DNA of 41,614 bases from Zygnema cylindricum. Its lineage: Eukaryota; Streptophyta; Zygnematophyceae; Zygnematales; Zygnemataceae. Both the position numbers and the translations under genes were made by a program. Below the pieces are notes generated by a model that searched no databases, was not told where the DNA came from, and was given only the letters and a program-made list of their open reading frames with translations. Below, piece after piece: positions 29,056 through 41,567 of this stretch. Position 1 is the stretch's first letter. Every line of letters starts with the position of its first letter. The DNA lies in contig JBBHKE010003568.1 in the NCBI GenBank assembly GCA_037447655.1, positions 31,135 through 72,748 on the forward strand, read 5' to 3'.

Positions 29056-30393
29056 ATGGTTCCTTCTCTCCAAAGTCCTCCTTTCCTTTCCTTCCTGCCC
29101 GGACTTTTCTCTCATATCTCTAATGCTAAAGTCTCTCGCTCTCCTCCTCCTTCCTCTCGCCCCTCAACTCGACCTTCGGATGGAGTCCTGCTGCCCGAAT
29201 CTGCCCGACGAGTCTTATTGGTCCACGTGGCAGGCCTACAGTGCGCCGCCTGTGCAGCTGCAGTGGAAAAAGCTCTCCACCGATTGCCAGGCGTGGATTC
29301 GGGTGACGTGTCATTGGTCACAGGACGGGCCAAAATAGTGTACTGTACGGATGAGCTGGAGGTACGGACAAACCAACCAACAGTCAATGTTTGTCAAATA
29401 TTCGTTTCGAACTCGTGTCCGTACGTGACTATGCATGTGTCCACAGCATGCATGTTGTACGGATTTGTAGCGTGTCACACGTGTGGACATAGAATGGTGT
29501 CTTTTGTCGTTTATGGATGTGATGATTAGTGTTTGAGTTTTTGTGTGGAGTTTTTGGTGTCACGTCACATTAGGGTGGATATATGTTTTCAAGTGTTTGA
29601 TGAAACCCTAAAAGTTGAAATGTAGGATGTTATATGAAACAAACAAAAAATTGAAAGTTGTTTCATTTTTACAGCATAGAGATGAATTTTTAAGGAAGAA
29701 GTTAAGCAACAAAAATGATAAATATTGGTAAAAATAATCTGGCTTTCAAAGAATGACAAAGTTTTAGAAATTTAAAAGGTTGTAGCGGTTCTTTAAAAAC
29801 CCTAGACAACCAGAAATCGAATGGACAAAACTTTCTTTTTTCACACGTTGTTGATCGTTTACTAATGTTGTTTGAATCAAAGGTTTCCTTTTACAATTTA
29901 GAAACTTCCGTACGCTTTTAAAATTTGGTAGTTCCTGTCACATCAAATGAATGTAGTCAATTTAGTGAAGTGAATTTGGCCATTGTTGGACTCTCTACAC
30001 CTCATGTTACAGTTTAGGATTAAGTCACGCTCTTGAATTTGTTACCATACTTAAAGATACTTTGAGTATGTTATATCCCCACGTGAGTTGCTCGCATAAA
30101 ACTGTCTTCTCTCACTTCAGTTCTCCATTGATAAATTGGTTGGAAAGGTTCGTGGTCAACACTTACTTGTTTTGTCGACAACATTTTACAATATTGTAAA
30201 CCTGACATCTTGTTTCTTTTCTTTTGTTTTTATACAGGAAGAGACCATTTTGGAAGCCATTGAAGATGCCGGTTTTTCCGCACAAATCCTTGAGGATTCG
30301 GATCCTGTAGTTCCTAAACCCCACATTTGTCGTTTGCGAGTGAAGCATATGACTTGTACTTCATGTTCCGGAGCCATCGAACGAGCTCTTGCG
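29056..30393 (+). CDS. HMA5: HMA5-type copper-transporting P1B-ATPase, first two exons only (154 residues)
   Basis: Exon 1 is 29056-29361 (donor GAG/GTACGG) and exon 2 is 30238-30393 (acceptor TATACAG/GAA, donor GCG/GTTAGT); both junctions are phase 0. Residues 1-50 are Ser/Pro-rich. A first heavy-metal-associated domain follows with its Cu(I)-binding CAAC at C63-C66 (AGLQCAACAAAVEKAL), completed in exon 2 by EETILEAIEDAGFSAQIL. A second domain begins at about 132 with HMTCTSCSGAIERAL (C142, C145), where the usual Gly before Met is His, and is cut at residue 154. Two successive domains with the CRxRVxxMTCTSCSxxIER pattern point to HMA5 rather than RAN1/HMA7 or PAA1. In the family these domains receive Cu from chaperones and regulate a pump of about 950-1000 residues. 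Membrane helices, the CPC motif and the DKTG site are all missing: satellite starts 27 bp after exon 2. It is either an active gene with a giant intron or a truncated fragment. Confidence 0.85.
29362..30237 (+). other. Intron 1 of the HMA5-type gene (876 bp)
   Basis: A canonical GT...AG intron: GTACGG at the donor and a T-rich tract (TTTCTTTTCTTTTGTTTTTATACAG) shortened here to its final TTTTTATACAG at the acceptor. It falls inside the first metal-binding domain at a phase-0 position. It is AT-rich and contains no repeat copy that I recognise. Confidence 0.85.
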
Positions 30394-30420
30394 GTTAGTC
30401 TCTCCTTCTCTACCAAAACA

Positions 30421-30692
30421 ATTTTTGTTAGCGCTAACAGTTTGTGTAAGTTAGGTAACAATTCCTGTTAGCGCTAACACTTTGTGAAAGTTAGGTATCA
30501 ATTCCTGTTAGCGCTAACAGTTTGTGTAGTTTAGATAACAATTCTTGTTAGCGCTAACAGTTTCTTTAAGTTAAGTTAGAGTTCTTGTTAGCGCTAACAC
30601 TTTGTGAAAGTTAGGTAACAATTCTAGTTAACGATAACTGTTTGTGTATTTAGATAACAATTCCTGTTAGCGCTAACATTTTGTGTAAGTCA
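30421..30692 (-). repeat. Family A satellite, reverse arm, third segment
   Basis: About 6.8 monomers of 40 bp in the same orientation and register as the array that stops at 21982. A block here (TTTCTTTAAG at 30561) is duplicated near 32646, offset 2085 bp. The segment would lie in intron 2 if the copper-ATPase gene is intact. It is cut by the solo-LTR-like element at 30693. Confidence 0.95.
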
Positions 30693-31532
30693 TGTTGTTC
30701 TGAGACAAAAACCGGAACCGAAGACGATAAGGATGCCGGTGTAGTCATCTCGGAACCAAACCAAGCAAGAAACTTTCACAGAAACCGTTCTGAAAAACAG
30801 CAACTTCAACAGTTGATAAAACCCAAACCAGAAACTCAATTCCTCTGAAAATCTACCTCAATGTAGATAATATCAAGATGAACATACACACAAAATTACA
30901 AGTAATTCTGCCAACAGATCTGTGAGATATCCACAGATGAAAATGCCAAAAACAGGCTTTACAGTTTTTGACTACAAAATGTTCATAACTTCAAAGTTAT
31001 CTAAGTTCTACTAATATACACTGAAGCCTATGCTGCTGAACGTACGGAGGCATACCAGCCGTACAATAAATACCTATGGCTCAAACCGAACAAGGTACGT
31101 CACACAATAAGATTCCTTTACTAATCAACTAACCACACAAAGACAAAAATCAACTTAACTAGATATTTACAAAGGAGTAGAATTCTATATGCCACGTCAT
31201 TTGTCGTGTATGTGGTTCACACAAACCAGCATTTGTCGGTGGTCTCCCTCAGCCGCGTACATATCACATACGACACCGTAGACAAATCTCCATGTGCCAT
31301 TTTGTCCTCAAGTATATCTATGCACAAACAATCGGATATTCTGGAGTGTCTTCTTTCTTGTAGTGACTTGTGTCTTGGGAGTGTATACAAAGGTGTACTC
31401 CCTACCGATCTAGTGGAACATCAATTCTGGTGTGTAATGAAACGAACTTACAACCAAACATATGCTAAGTCGTGAAACTCTCTCTCTTTCACAATCGAGA
31501 CATAGAGAGGACTAAAGCTTTCCAAAACAACA
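30693..31532. mobile_element. Solo-LTR-like element (840 bp)
   Basis: Begins TGTTGTTCTGAG and ends CCAAAACAACA, so TG...CA ends with a short inverted repeat (TGTTGTT/AACAACA). The flanks AGTCA (30688-30692) and AGTTA (31533-31537) fit a 5-bp target-site duplication with one mutation, and the satellite register continues across it. No coding domain is visible; the 89-codon frame at 31206-31475 has no recognisable motif. The sequence does not match the Copia LTR of this window. It is best explained as a solo LTR left by LTR-LTR recombination of another family; orientation unknown. Confidence 0.7.
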
Positions 31533-34500
31533 AGTTAAGTTACAATTTTTGTTAGCGCTAACAGTTTGTGTAAGTTAGGTAAGAATTCATGTTAGCGCTA
31601 ACAGTTTGTGTAGTTTAGATAACAATTCTTATTAGAGCTAACAGTTTCTGTAAGTTATGTTACAATTTTTGTTAGCGCTAACAGTTTGTGTAAGTTAGGT
31701 AACAATTCCAACTAACGCTAACAGTTTGTGTAAGTTAGGTAACAATTCCAATTAACGCTAACAGTTTGTGTATTTAGATAACAATTCTTGTTAGCGCTAA
31801 CAGTTTGTGTAAGTTAGGTAATAATTCCTGTTAGCGCTAACAGTTTGTGTAGTTTAGGTAACAATTCATTTTAGCGCTAACAGTTTGTGTAAGTTAGGTT
31901 ACAATCTTTGTTATCACTAACAGTTTGTGTAAGTTAGGTTACAATTCCTGTTAGAGCTAACAGATTGTGTAAGTTAGGTAACAATTTTTGTTAGCGCTAA
32001 CAGTTTCGGTTAGTTAGGTAACAACAAAAATTCCAGTGAGAACTATCACTTTGTGAAAGTTAGGTAACAATTTCTGTTAGCGCTAACAGTTTGTGTAGTT
32101 TAGGTTACAATTCTTGTTAGCGCTAACAGTTTGTGTAAGTTAGGTTACAATTCTTGTTAGCGCTAACAGTTTGTGTAAGTTAGGTAACAATTTCATTTAG
32201 CGCTAACTGATTGTGTAATTTAGATAACAATTCCTGTTAGCTATAACAATTTGTGTTAGTTAAGTAACAATTCCTATTAGTGCTAAAATGTGTAAGTTAG
32301 GTAACAATTCCTGTTAGCGCTAACAGTGTGTGTAATTAAGATAACAATTCTAGTTAGCGCTAACAGTTTGTGTTAGTTAGGTAACAATTTATGTTAGCGC
32401 TAACTTTTTGTGTAAGTTAGGTAACAATTCTGTTAGTGCTAACAGTTTGTGTAATTTAGATAGGAATTCTTGTTAGCGCTATCAGTTTGTGTAAGTTAGG
32501 TAACAATTTGTGTTAGCGCTAACAGTTTGTGTAAGTTAGGTAACAATTCCTGTTAGCGCTAACACTTTGTGAAAATTAGGTATCAATTTCTGTTAGCGCA
32601 AACAGTTTGTGTGGTTTAGATAACAATTCTTGTTAGCGCTAACAGTTTCTTTAGGTTAAGTTAGAGTTCTTGTTAGCGCTAACAGTTTGTGTAAGATAGG
32701 TAACAATTCCAGTTAACAATAACAATTTGTGTATTTAGATAACAATTCCTGTTACCGTTAAGAGTTTGTGTAAGTTAAGTTACAATTCTTGTTATCGCTA
32801 ACAGTTTGTGTAAGTTAGGTTACAATTCTTGTTAGAGCTAACTGTTTGTGTAAGTTAGGTAACAAATCTTATTAGCGCTAACAGTTTCTGTTAGTTAGGT
32901 AACAATTCCTGTTAGCACTAATAGTTTGTGTAGTTTGGATAACAATTCTTATTAGCGCTAACAGTTTGTGTAAGTTACGTTGCAGTTTTTGTTAGCGCTA
33001 ACAGTTTGTGTAAGTTAGGTAACAATTCCAGTTAACGCTAACAGTTTGTGTATTTAGATAACAATTCTTGTTAGCGTTAACAATTTGTGTAAGTTAGCTT
33101 ACAATTCTTGTTATCGCTAACACTTTGTGAAAGTTAGGTAACAATTCCTGTTAGAGCTAACAGTTTGTGTAGTTTAGGTTACAATTCTTGTTAGCGCTAA
33201 CAGTTTGTGTAAGTTAGGTAAGAATTCTTGTTAGCGCTAACAGTTTGTATAGTTTGGATAACAATTCTTATTAGCGCTAACAGTTTGTGTAAGTTAGGTA
33301 ACAATTCAGTTAACGCTAACAGTTTGTGTATTTAGGTAACAATTCTTGTTAGCGCTAACAGTTTGTGTAAGTTAGGTTACAATCTTTGTTATCACTAACA
33401 GTTTGTGTAAGTTAGGTTACGATTCCTGTTAGAGCTAACAGATTGTGTAAGTTAGGTAACAATTTTTGTTAGCGCTAACAGTTTCGGTTAGTTAGGTAAC
33501 AATTACAATTCGAGTGAAAACTATCACTTTGTGAAAGTAAGGTAACAATTTCTATTAGAGCTAACAGTTTGTGTAAGTATGGTTACAATTCTTGTTGGCG
33601 CTAATAGTTTGTGTAAGTTAGGTAACAATTTCATTTAGCGCTTACTGATTGTGTAATTTAGATAACAATTCCAGTTAACGTTAACAGTTTGTGTAAGTTA
33701 GGTAACTATTCTTGTTACCACTAACAGTTTTTGCAATAAAGATAACAATTTGTGTTAGGCCAACAGCCTGCACTGATAACACCTCTTTTAGCGCCAACCA
33801 TTGTGTAATTTAGATAACACCTGTTAGCTCTAACAATTTCTATAGTTAGTAACAATTCTGTTAGCGCTAATAGTTGAGGTTAGCTGTAATTCTTGTTATC
33901 AACACTTTGTGAAAGTTAGGTAACAATCCAGTTACCGCTAACAGTTTGTGCTAGTTAGGTAACAATTTATGTTAGCGCTAACTGTTTGTGTAAGTTAGGT
34001 AACAATTCCTGTTAGCGCTAAGAATTAGTATAACTACGATAACAATTCTTGTTAGCGCTAAAAAATTGTGTAAATTAGATAACAATTCCTGTAAGCGTTA
34101 ACAGTTTGTGTAAGTTTGGAATCAATTCCTGTTAGCTTTAACAGTTTGGGTAATTTAGATAACAATTTTTGTTAGCGTTAACAGTTTGTATAAGTTAGGT
34201 AACAATTCTTGTTACCGCTAACAGTTTGTGTAATTTAGATAAAAATTCCTGTAAGCGCTAACAGTGTGTGTAAGTTAGGTAACAATTCTTATTAGTACTA
34301 ACAGTTTGTGTAAGTAAGGTAACAATTCCTCTTAGCGCTAACAATTTGTGTAATTTAGATAACAATTACTGTTAGCGCTAACAGTCTGTGTAAGTTAGGT
34401 AACAATTCTTGTTAGCGCTAACAGTTTGTGTACTTTAGATAACAATTTTTGTTAGCGCTAACAGTTTGTGTAAGTTAAGTGACAATTCTTGTTAGCGCTA

Positions 34501-37500
34501 ACAATTTGTGTTAGTAAGGTAACAACTCCTTTTAGCGCTAAAAGTTTGTGTAATTTAGATAATATTTCTTGTAAGCGCTAACAGATTGTGTAAATTAGTT
34601 ACAATTCTTGTTAGCCCTAACAGTTTGTGTAATTTAGATAATAATTCTTGTTAGCTCTAACAATTTGTGTAATTTAGATAACAATTCTTGTTAGCGCTAA
34701 CAATGTGTGTAACATAGGCAAAAATTCTCGTTTCAGCACTAATAGTTTGTGAATTTTGATAACAATTCTAGTAAGCTTTAACAGTTTGTGTAGTTTAGGT
34801 AACAATTCTTGTTACCTTTAATGGTTTGTGTAAGTTAGATAAAAATTCCAGTTAGCGCTAACAGTTTGTGTAAGTTAGGTAAAAACTCCGGTTTGCGTTA
34901 ACAGTTTGTTTAATTTAGATAACAATTCTTTTTTGCGGTAAAAGTTTGTGTAAGTTAGGTAACAATTCCTGTTAGCGCTAACAATTAGTATAACTTCGAT
35001 AACAATACTTGTTAGCGCTAAATATTTGTGTAATTTAGATAACAATTCCTGTAAACGCTAACAGTTTGTGTAAGTTAGGAAACAAATCCTGTTAGCTCTA
35101 ACAGTTTGTGTAAGTAATGTAACAATTCCTGTTAGCGCTAACATTTTGTGTATTTTAGATAACATTTCTTGTTAGCGCTAACAATTTGTGTAAGTTAGGT
35201 AACGATTTCAGTTAGCACTAACAGTTTGTGTAATCTAGATAAAAATTCGAGTTAGCGCTGACAGTTAGTGTAAATTAGGTATCAATTCTTGTTAGCGCTA
35301 ACTGTTTGTGGAAGTTAGGTAACAATTCATGTTAGGGCTAGAAATTTATGTAAGTTAGGTAACAATTCTTGTTAGCGCCAACAGTTTGTGTAATTTTGAT
35401 AACAATTCTTGTTAGCGCTAAGAATTTGTGTAAGTTAGGTTACAATTCCCTTTAGCGTAACAGTTGGTGTAATTTACATAACAGTTCTTGCATGCGTTAA
35501 CAGTTTGTGTAAGTAAGGTAACAATTCTTGTTAGCGCTTACAATTTGTGTTAGGTAACAATTCGTGTTAGCCCTATCAGTTTGTCTTAGTTAGGTTACAA
35601 TTCCTGTTAGCGCTAACAGTTTGTGTAATTTAGTTAACAATTATGGTTAACGCTTATAGTTAGTGTAAGTTAGATAACACTCCTGTTAGCGCTAACAGTT
35701 TGTGTAAGTTACGTAACAATTTTTGTTAGCGCCAACATTTTGTGTAATTTAGATAACAATTCCAGTTAGCGCTAACAATTTCTGTTAGCGCTAACAATTT
35801 GTGTAAGTTAGGTAGCGATTCTTGTTAGTGCTAACAGTTTGTGCAATTTAGGTAACAATTCTTGTTAGCACTGATAATTTGTGTAAGTTAAGTTACTTCT
35901 CCTGTTAGCGCAAACAGTTTGTGTAAGTTAGATAACAATTCTTATAAGCGCTAACAATTTGTGTAAGTTAGGTAGCGATTCTTGTTAGCGCTAACAGAAT
36001 GTGTAAGTTAGGTTACTATTCTTGTTAGCGCTAATAGTTTGTGTAATTTAGATAACAATTCTCGTTAGCGCTAAAAGCTTGTGTAATTTAGGTAACAATT
36101 CCTGTTAGCGCTAACAGTTTGTGTAAATAAGGTAACAATTTGTGTTAACGCTAACACCTTGTGTAAGTTAAGTAACAATTCCTGTTAGCGCTAACAGTTT
36201 GTGTCATTTAGATAACAATTTTGGTTAACGCTAACAGTTTGTGTAATTTAGATAACAATTCTTGTTGGCGTTAATAGCTTGTGTAATTTAAATAACAATT
36301 CCTATTAGCGTTAATAGTTTGTGTAAGTTCAAAAACAATTTGTGTTAGCACTAACACTTTGTGTAAAATAAGTAACAATTCCTGTTAGCACAAACAGTTT
36401 GTGTCATTTAGATAACAATTTTGGTTAACATTAACAGTTTTTGTAATTTAGATAACAATTCCTATTGGCGTTAATAGCTTGTGTAATTTAGATAACAATT
36501 ACTGTTAACGTTAATAGTTTGTGTAATTTAGATAACAATTTTTGTTAGCGCTAAAAGTTTGTGTAAGTTAAGTAACAATGCTTGTTAGCGCTGACTGTCT
36601 CTGGAAGTTAGGTAACAATTCCGGTTAACGCTAACAGTGTGTGTAGTTTAGATAACAATTCTTGTAAGCGCTAACAGTTTGTCTAAATTTAGATAACAAT
36701 TCTTGTTAGAGCTAACAATTTGTGTAACTTAGGCTACAATTCTTGTTAGCGCTAACAGTTTATGTGAGTTAGGTAACAATTCTTGTTAGAGCCAACAGTT
36801 TGTGTAATTTAGATAACAATTCCTGTTAGCGCTAACAATTTGTGTAAGTTAGGAAGCGATTCTTGTTAGCGTTAACAGTTTGTGTAATTTACGTTACAAT
36901 TACTGTTTGTGCTAACAGTTTGTGTAAGTTAGGTAACAATTCTAGTTAGAGCTAACAATTTGTGTAAGTTAGGCTACAATTCTTGTTAGCGCTAATAGTT
37001 TGTGTAAGTAAGGTAACAATTCTTGTTAGCGCTAACAATTTGTGTGAGTTAGGTAACAATTCTTGTTAGCGCCAACAGTTTGTATAATTTAGATAACTAT
37101 TCCTGTTAGCGCTAACAATTTGTATAAGTTAGGAAGCGATTCTTGTTAGCGCTAACAGTTAGTGTAAGTTAGATAACATTCCATTTAGCGTTAACAGTTT
37201 GTGTAAGTTAGGTAACAATTCGTGTTAGCGCTAACAATTTGTGTAAGTTAGGTAGCAGTTCCAGTAAGCGCTAACAACTTGTGTAATTTAGATAGCAATT
37301 CTTTTTTGCGTTAACTGATTATGTAATTTCGATTACAATTCTTGTTAGCGCTTACAGTTTGTGTATGTTAGGTAATAATTCCTGTTAGCGCTAATAGTGT
37401 GTGTAATTTAAATAATAATTCTTGTTAGCGCTAACAGTTTTGGTAAGTTAGGTGATAATTTCTTTAGCGCTAACTGATTATGTAATTTAGATAACAATTT

Positions 37501-40500
37501 CAGTTAGCGCTAACAGTTTGTGTAAGTTAAGTGACTATTCCTGTTAACGCTAACAGTTTGTGTAATTAGGATTACAATTCGTGTTAGCGCAAACAGTTTA
37601 TGTAAGTTAGGTAACAATTTTTGTCAGCGCTAACAGTTTGTGTAAGTTAGGTAACAATTCCTGTTAGGGCTAACAGTTTGTGTTTCTGTTAGCGCTAACA
37701 GTTTGTGTAAGTTAGGTAACAATTCATGTTAGGGCTAACAGTTTGTGTTTCTGTTAGCGCTAACTGTTTGTGTAAGTTAAATGACAATTCCTGTTAGCGC
37801 TAACGGTTTGTGTAAGTTAAGTAACAATTCTTGTAACAGTTTGTGTAAGTTAGGTAACAATTCAAGTTAATGCTAACAGTTTATGTAATTTAGATAACAA
37901 TTCTTGTTAGCCCTAACAGTTTGTGTAAGTTAGGTAACAATTCCCGTTAGAGCTAACAGTTTGTGTAAGTTAGGTAACAATTCCTCTTAGCGCTAACAGT
38001 TTGTATAATTTTTATAATAATTCTTGTTAGCGCTAATAATTTTTGTAAGCTAGGTAACAATTCTTGTTAGAGCTAACAGCTTGTGTAATTTAGATAACAA
38101 TTCTTGTTAGCTCTAACGGTTTGTGTAAGTTAGGTAACAATTTTTGTAACAATTTGTGTAAGTAATGTAACAATTCCTGTTAACGCTAATAGTTTGTGTA
38201 ATTCAGATAACAATTTATGTTTGAGCTAACAGTTTGTGTAAGTTAGGTAACAATTCCTCTTAGCGCTAAGAGTTTGTGTAATTTAGATAACAATTTATGT
38301 TAGCGCTAACAGTTTGTGTAAGTTAGGTAACAAATCCTGTTAGCGCTAAGAGTTTTAATAATTTAGATAACAATTCATGTTAGCGCTAACAGTTTGTGTA
38401 AGTTAGGTAATAATTCTTATTAACGCTAACCGTATGTGTAAGTTAGATAACAATTCCTATTAATTCTAATAGTTTGTGTAATTTAGATAATAATTCATTT
38501 TAAACGCTAACAGTTTGTGTAAGTTAGATAACAATTACTACTAACTCTAATAATTTTCTTTAAGTCAGGTAACAATTCATTTTATCGCTAAGAGTTTGTG
38601 TAATTTAGATAATAATTCTTGTTAGCGCTAACAATTTGTGTAAGTTAGGTAATAATTCCTGCTAGCGCTGACAATTGTGTAAGTTAGGTAACAATTTATG
38701 TTAGCACTAACAGTTTGTGTAATTTAGATCACAATTTTTGTTAGCGCTAACAATTTGTATAAGTTAGGTAACATTTTCTGTTAGCGCTGATAGTTGTGTA
38801 AGTTAGGTGACAATTCCTGTTAGCCCTAACAGTTTGTGTAAGTTAGGTAACAATTCCTATAAGCGCTAACAGTTTGTGTAATTTAGATATCAATTCGTGT
38901 TAACCATAACAATTTGTGTTAATTAGCAATTCCAATTAGCTTTAACAATTTATGTATATTAGATAGAAATTACTGTTAGCGCTAGCTGATTGTGTAATTT
39001 AGATAACAATTCTTGTTAGCGCTAACAGCTTGTCTAGATTAGGTAACGATTCCTGTTAGCGCTAACAGTTTGTGTAAGTTAGGTAACAATTCCTGTTAGC
39101 GCTAACAGTTTGTGTATTTAGATAACAATTTCTGTTAGCGCTAACTGTTTGTGTAAGTTAGGTGACAATTCCTGTTAGTGCTAACTGTTTGTGTAAGTTA
39201 GGTAATAATTCTTGTAACATTTTGTGTAAGTTAGGTAGCAATTCTTGTTAGCGCTAACAGTTTGTGTAAGTTAGGTATTAATGCGTGTTAGTGCTAACAG
39301 TTTGTGTAAGTTAGGTTACAATTCATGTAAGCGCAAACAGTTTGTGTAAGTTAGGTAACATTTTTTGTTAGAGCTAACAGTTTGTGTAATTTAGGTAACA
39401 ATTCCTGTTAGCGCTAACAATTTGTGTATTTTAGGTAACAATTCCCATTACCTTTAACAGTTTGTGTAAGTTGGATAACAATTTTTGTTAGCACTAAGAG
39501 TTTGTGTAAGTTTGGTAACAATTCCTGTTAGCGCTAACAATTTTTGTAAGTTAGGTAACAATTCCTGTAAGCGCTAACAGTTTGTGTAATTTAGATTTCA
39601 ATTCTTATTAGCTCTAACATTTTGTGTTACTAAGGTAACAATTATTGTTAGCGCTAACTGTTTTTGTATGTTAGGTAACAATTTTTGTTTGCGCTAACAA
39701 TTTGTGTAGTTTAGATAACAATCATTGTTAACGCTAACAATTAGTGTAAGTTAGATAACATTCCTGTTAGCGCTAACAGTTTGTGTAAGGTAGGTAACAA
39801 TTCTTGTTAGCGCCAAGAGTTTGTGTAATTTAGATAACAATTCCTGTTTGCGCTAACAATTTGTGTAAGTTAGGTAGCGTTTCTTGTTAGCGCTAACAAT
39901 TTGTGTCATTAAGGTAACAATTCTTGTTAGCGCTAACAATTTGTGTAATTTAGATAACAATTCATGTTAGCGCAAACAGTTTGTGAAATTTAGATAACAA
40001 TTGCTCTTAGCGCTAACAATTTGAGTAAGTTAGGTAACAATTTTTGGTAGCGCTAGCAGTTTGTGTAATTTAGATAACAATTCCAGTTAGCGCTAACACT
40101 TTGTGTCAGTTAGGTAACAATTCTTGTTAGCACTAGCTGATTTTGTAATTTAGATAACAATTCCTATTAGCGCTAACGGTTTGTGTAAGTTAGCTAAAAA
40201 TTCTTGTTTACCCTAACATTTTTTATAATTTAGATAGCAATTTCTTTTAGCGCTTACTGATTGTGTAATTTAGATAACAATTCTTGTTAGCGCTAACAGT
40301 TTGTGTAAGTTAGCTAAAAATTCCATTTTAGCGCTAACAATATGTGTAAGTTAGGTAACAATTCCTATTAGCGCTAACAGTTTGTGTAATTTAGATAACA
40401 ATTTTTGTTAGCGCTAACTGTTTGTGTAAGTTAGGTGACAATTCATGTTAGCGCTAACTGTTTGTGTAAGTTAGGTAACAATTCCTGTTAGTGCTAACAG

Positions 40501-41567
40501 TTTGTGTAATTTAGATAGGAATTCTTGTTAGCGCTAAAAGTTTGTGTAAGTTAGGTATCAATTCCTGTTGGCGCTAAGAATTAGTATAACTTCGATAACA
40601 ATTCTTGTTAGCGCTAAAAATTTGTGTAATTTAGATAACAATTCCTGTAAGCGCTAACAGTTTGTGTAATATTGGAATCAGTTCCTGTTAGCTTTAACAG
40701 TTTGTGTAATTTAGATAACAATTTTTGTTAGCGCTAACAGTTTGTGTAAGTTAGGTAACAATTCTTGTTAGCGCTAACAGTTTGTGTAATTTAGATAAAA
40801 ATTCCTGTTAGCGCTAACAGTGTGTGTAAGTTAGGTAACAATTTTTGTTAGCGCTAACAGTTTGTGTAAGTTAAGTGACAAGTCTTGTTAGCGCTAACAA
40901 TTTGTGTAAATTAGGTAACAACTCCTTTTAGCGCTAACAGTTTGTGTTATTTAGATAATATTTCTTGAAAGCGCTAACAATTTTTGTAATTTAGATAACA
41001 ATTCTTGTTAGCGCTAACAGTTTGTGTAAGTTAGGTAAAAATTCTAGTTAGCGCTAACAGTGTGTGTAAGTTAGGTAACAATTTTTGTTAGCGCTAACAG
41101 TTTGTGTAAGTTAAGTGACAAGTCTTGTTAGCGCTAACAGTTTGTGTAAGTTAGGTAACAATTCTTGTTAGCCCTAACAGTTTGTGTAATTTAGATAACA
41201 ATTCTTGTTAGCGCTAACAATTTTTGTAATTTAAATAACAACAATTCTTGTTAGCGCTAACAGTTTGTGTAAGTTAGGTAAAAATTCTAGTTAGCGCTAA
41301 CAGTTTGTGTAAGTTAGGTAAAAATTCCGGTTTGCGTTAACATTTTGTGGAATTTAGATAACAATTCTTTTTTGCGGTTTAAGTTTGTGTAAGTTAGGTA
41401 ACAATTCCTGTTAGCGCTAACAATTAGTATAACTTTGATAACAATTCTTGTTAGCGCTAAATATTTGTGTAATTTAGATAACAATTACTATAAACGCTAA
41501 CAGTTTCTGTAAGTTAGGAAACAGTTCCTGTTAGCTTTAACGGTTTGTATAAGTTAAGTAACAATAT
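31533..41567 (-). repeat. Family A satellite, reverse arm, main segment (about 10 kb)
   Basis: About 250 monomers of 40 bp in reverse orientation. From about 34 kb, monomers often alternate between GTGTAAGTTAGGTAACAATT and GTGTAATTTAGATAACAATT, giving an 80-bp dimer period. Longer duplicated blocks include 31903-32090 with 33383-33580 (offset 1480 bp), and 34021-35100 with 40577-41540 (offset about 6.4-6.6 kb). A degenerate patch lies at about 33740-33910. No exon of the copper ATPase, and no other gene, is visible in this stretch. Confidence 0.95.

Noticed and set aside
31206-31475. 89-codon frame in the solo-LTR-like element
   Set aside because: No retroelement or other domain is visible, and it lies wholly within the LTR-like sequence.
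229-41567. CRISPR-like or telomeric repeat
   Set aside because: Monomers are contiguous with no unique spacers, and the unit is 40 bp rather than a short telomere motif; the context is a plant nuclear genome.
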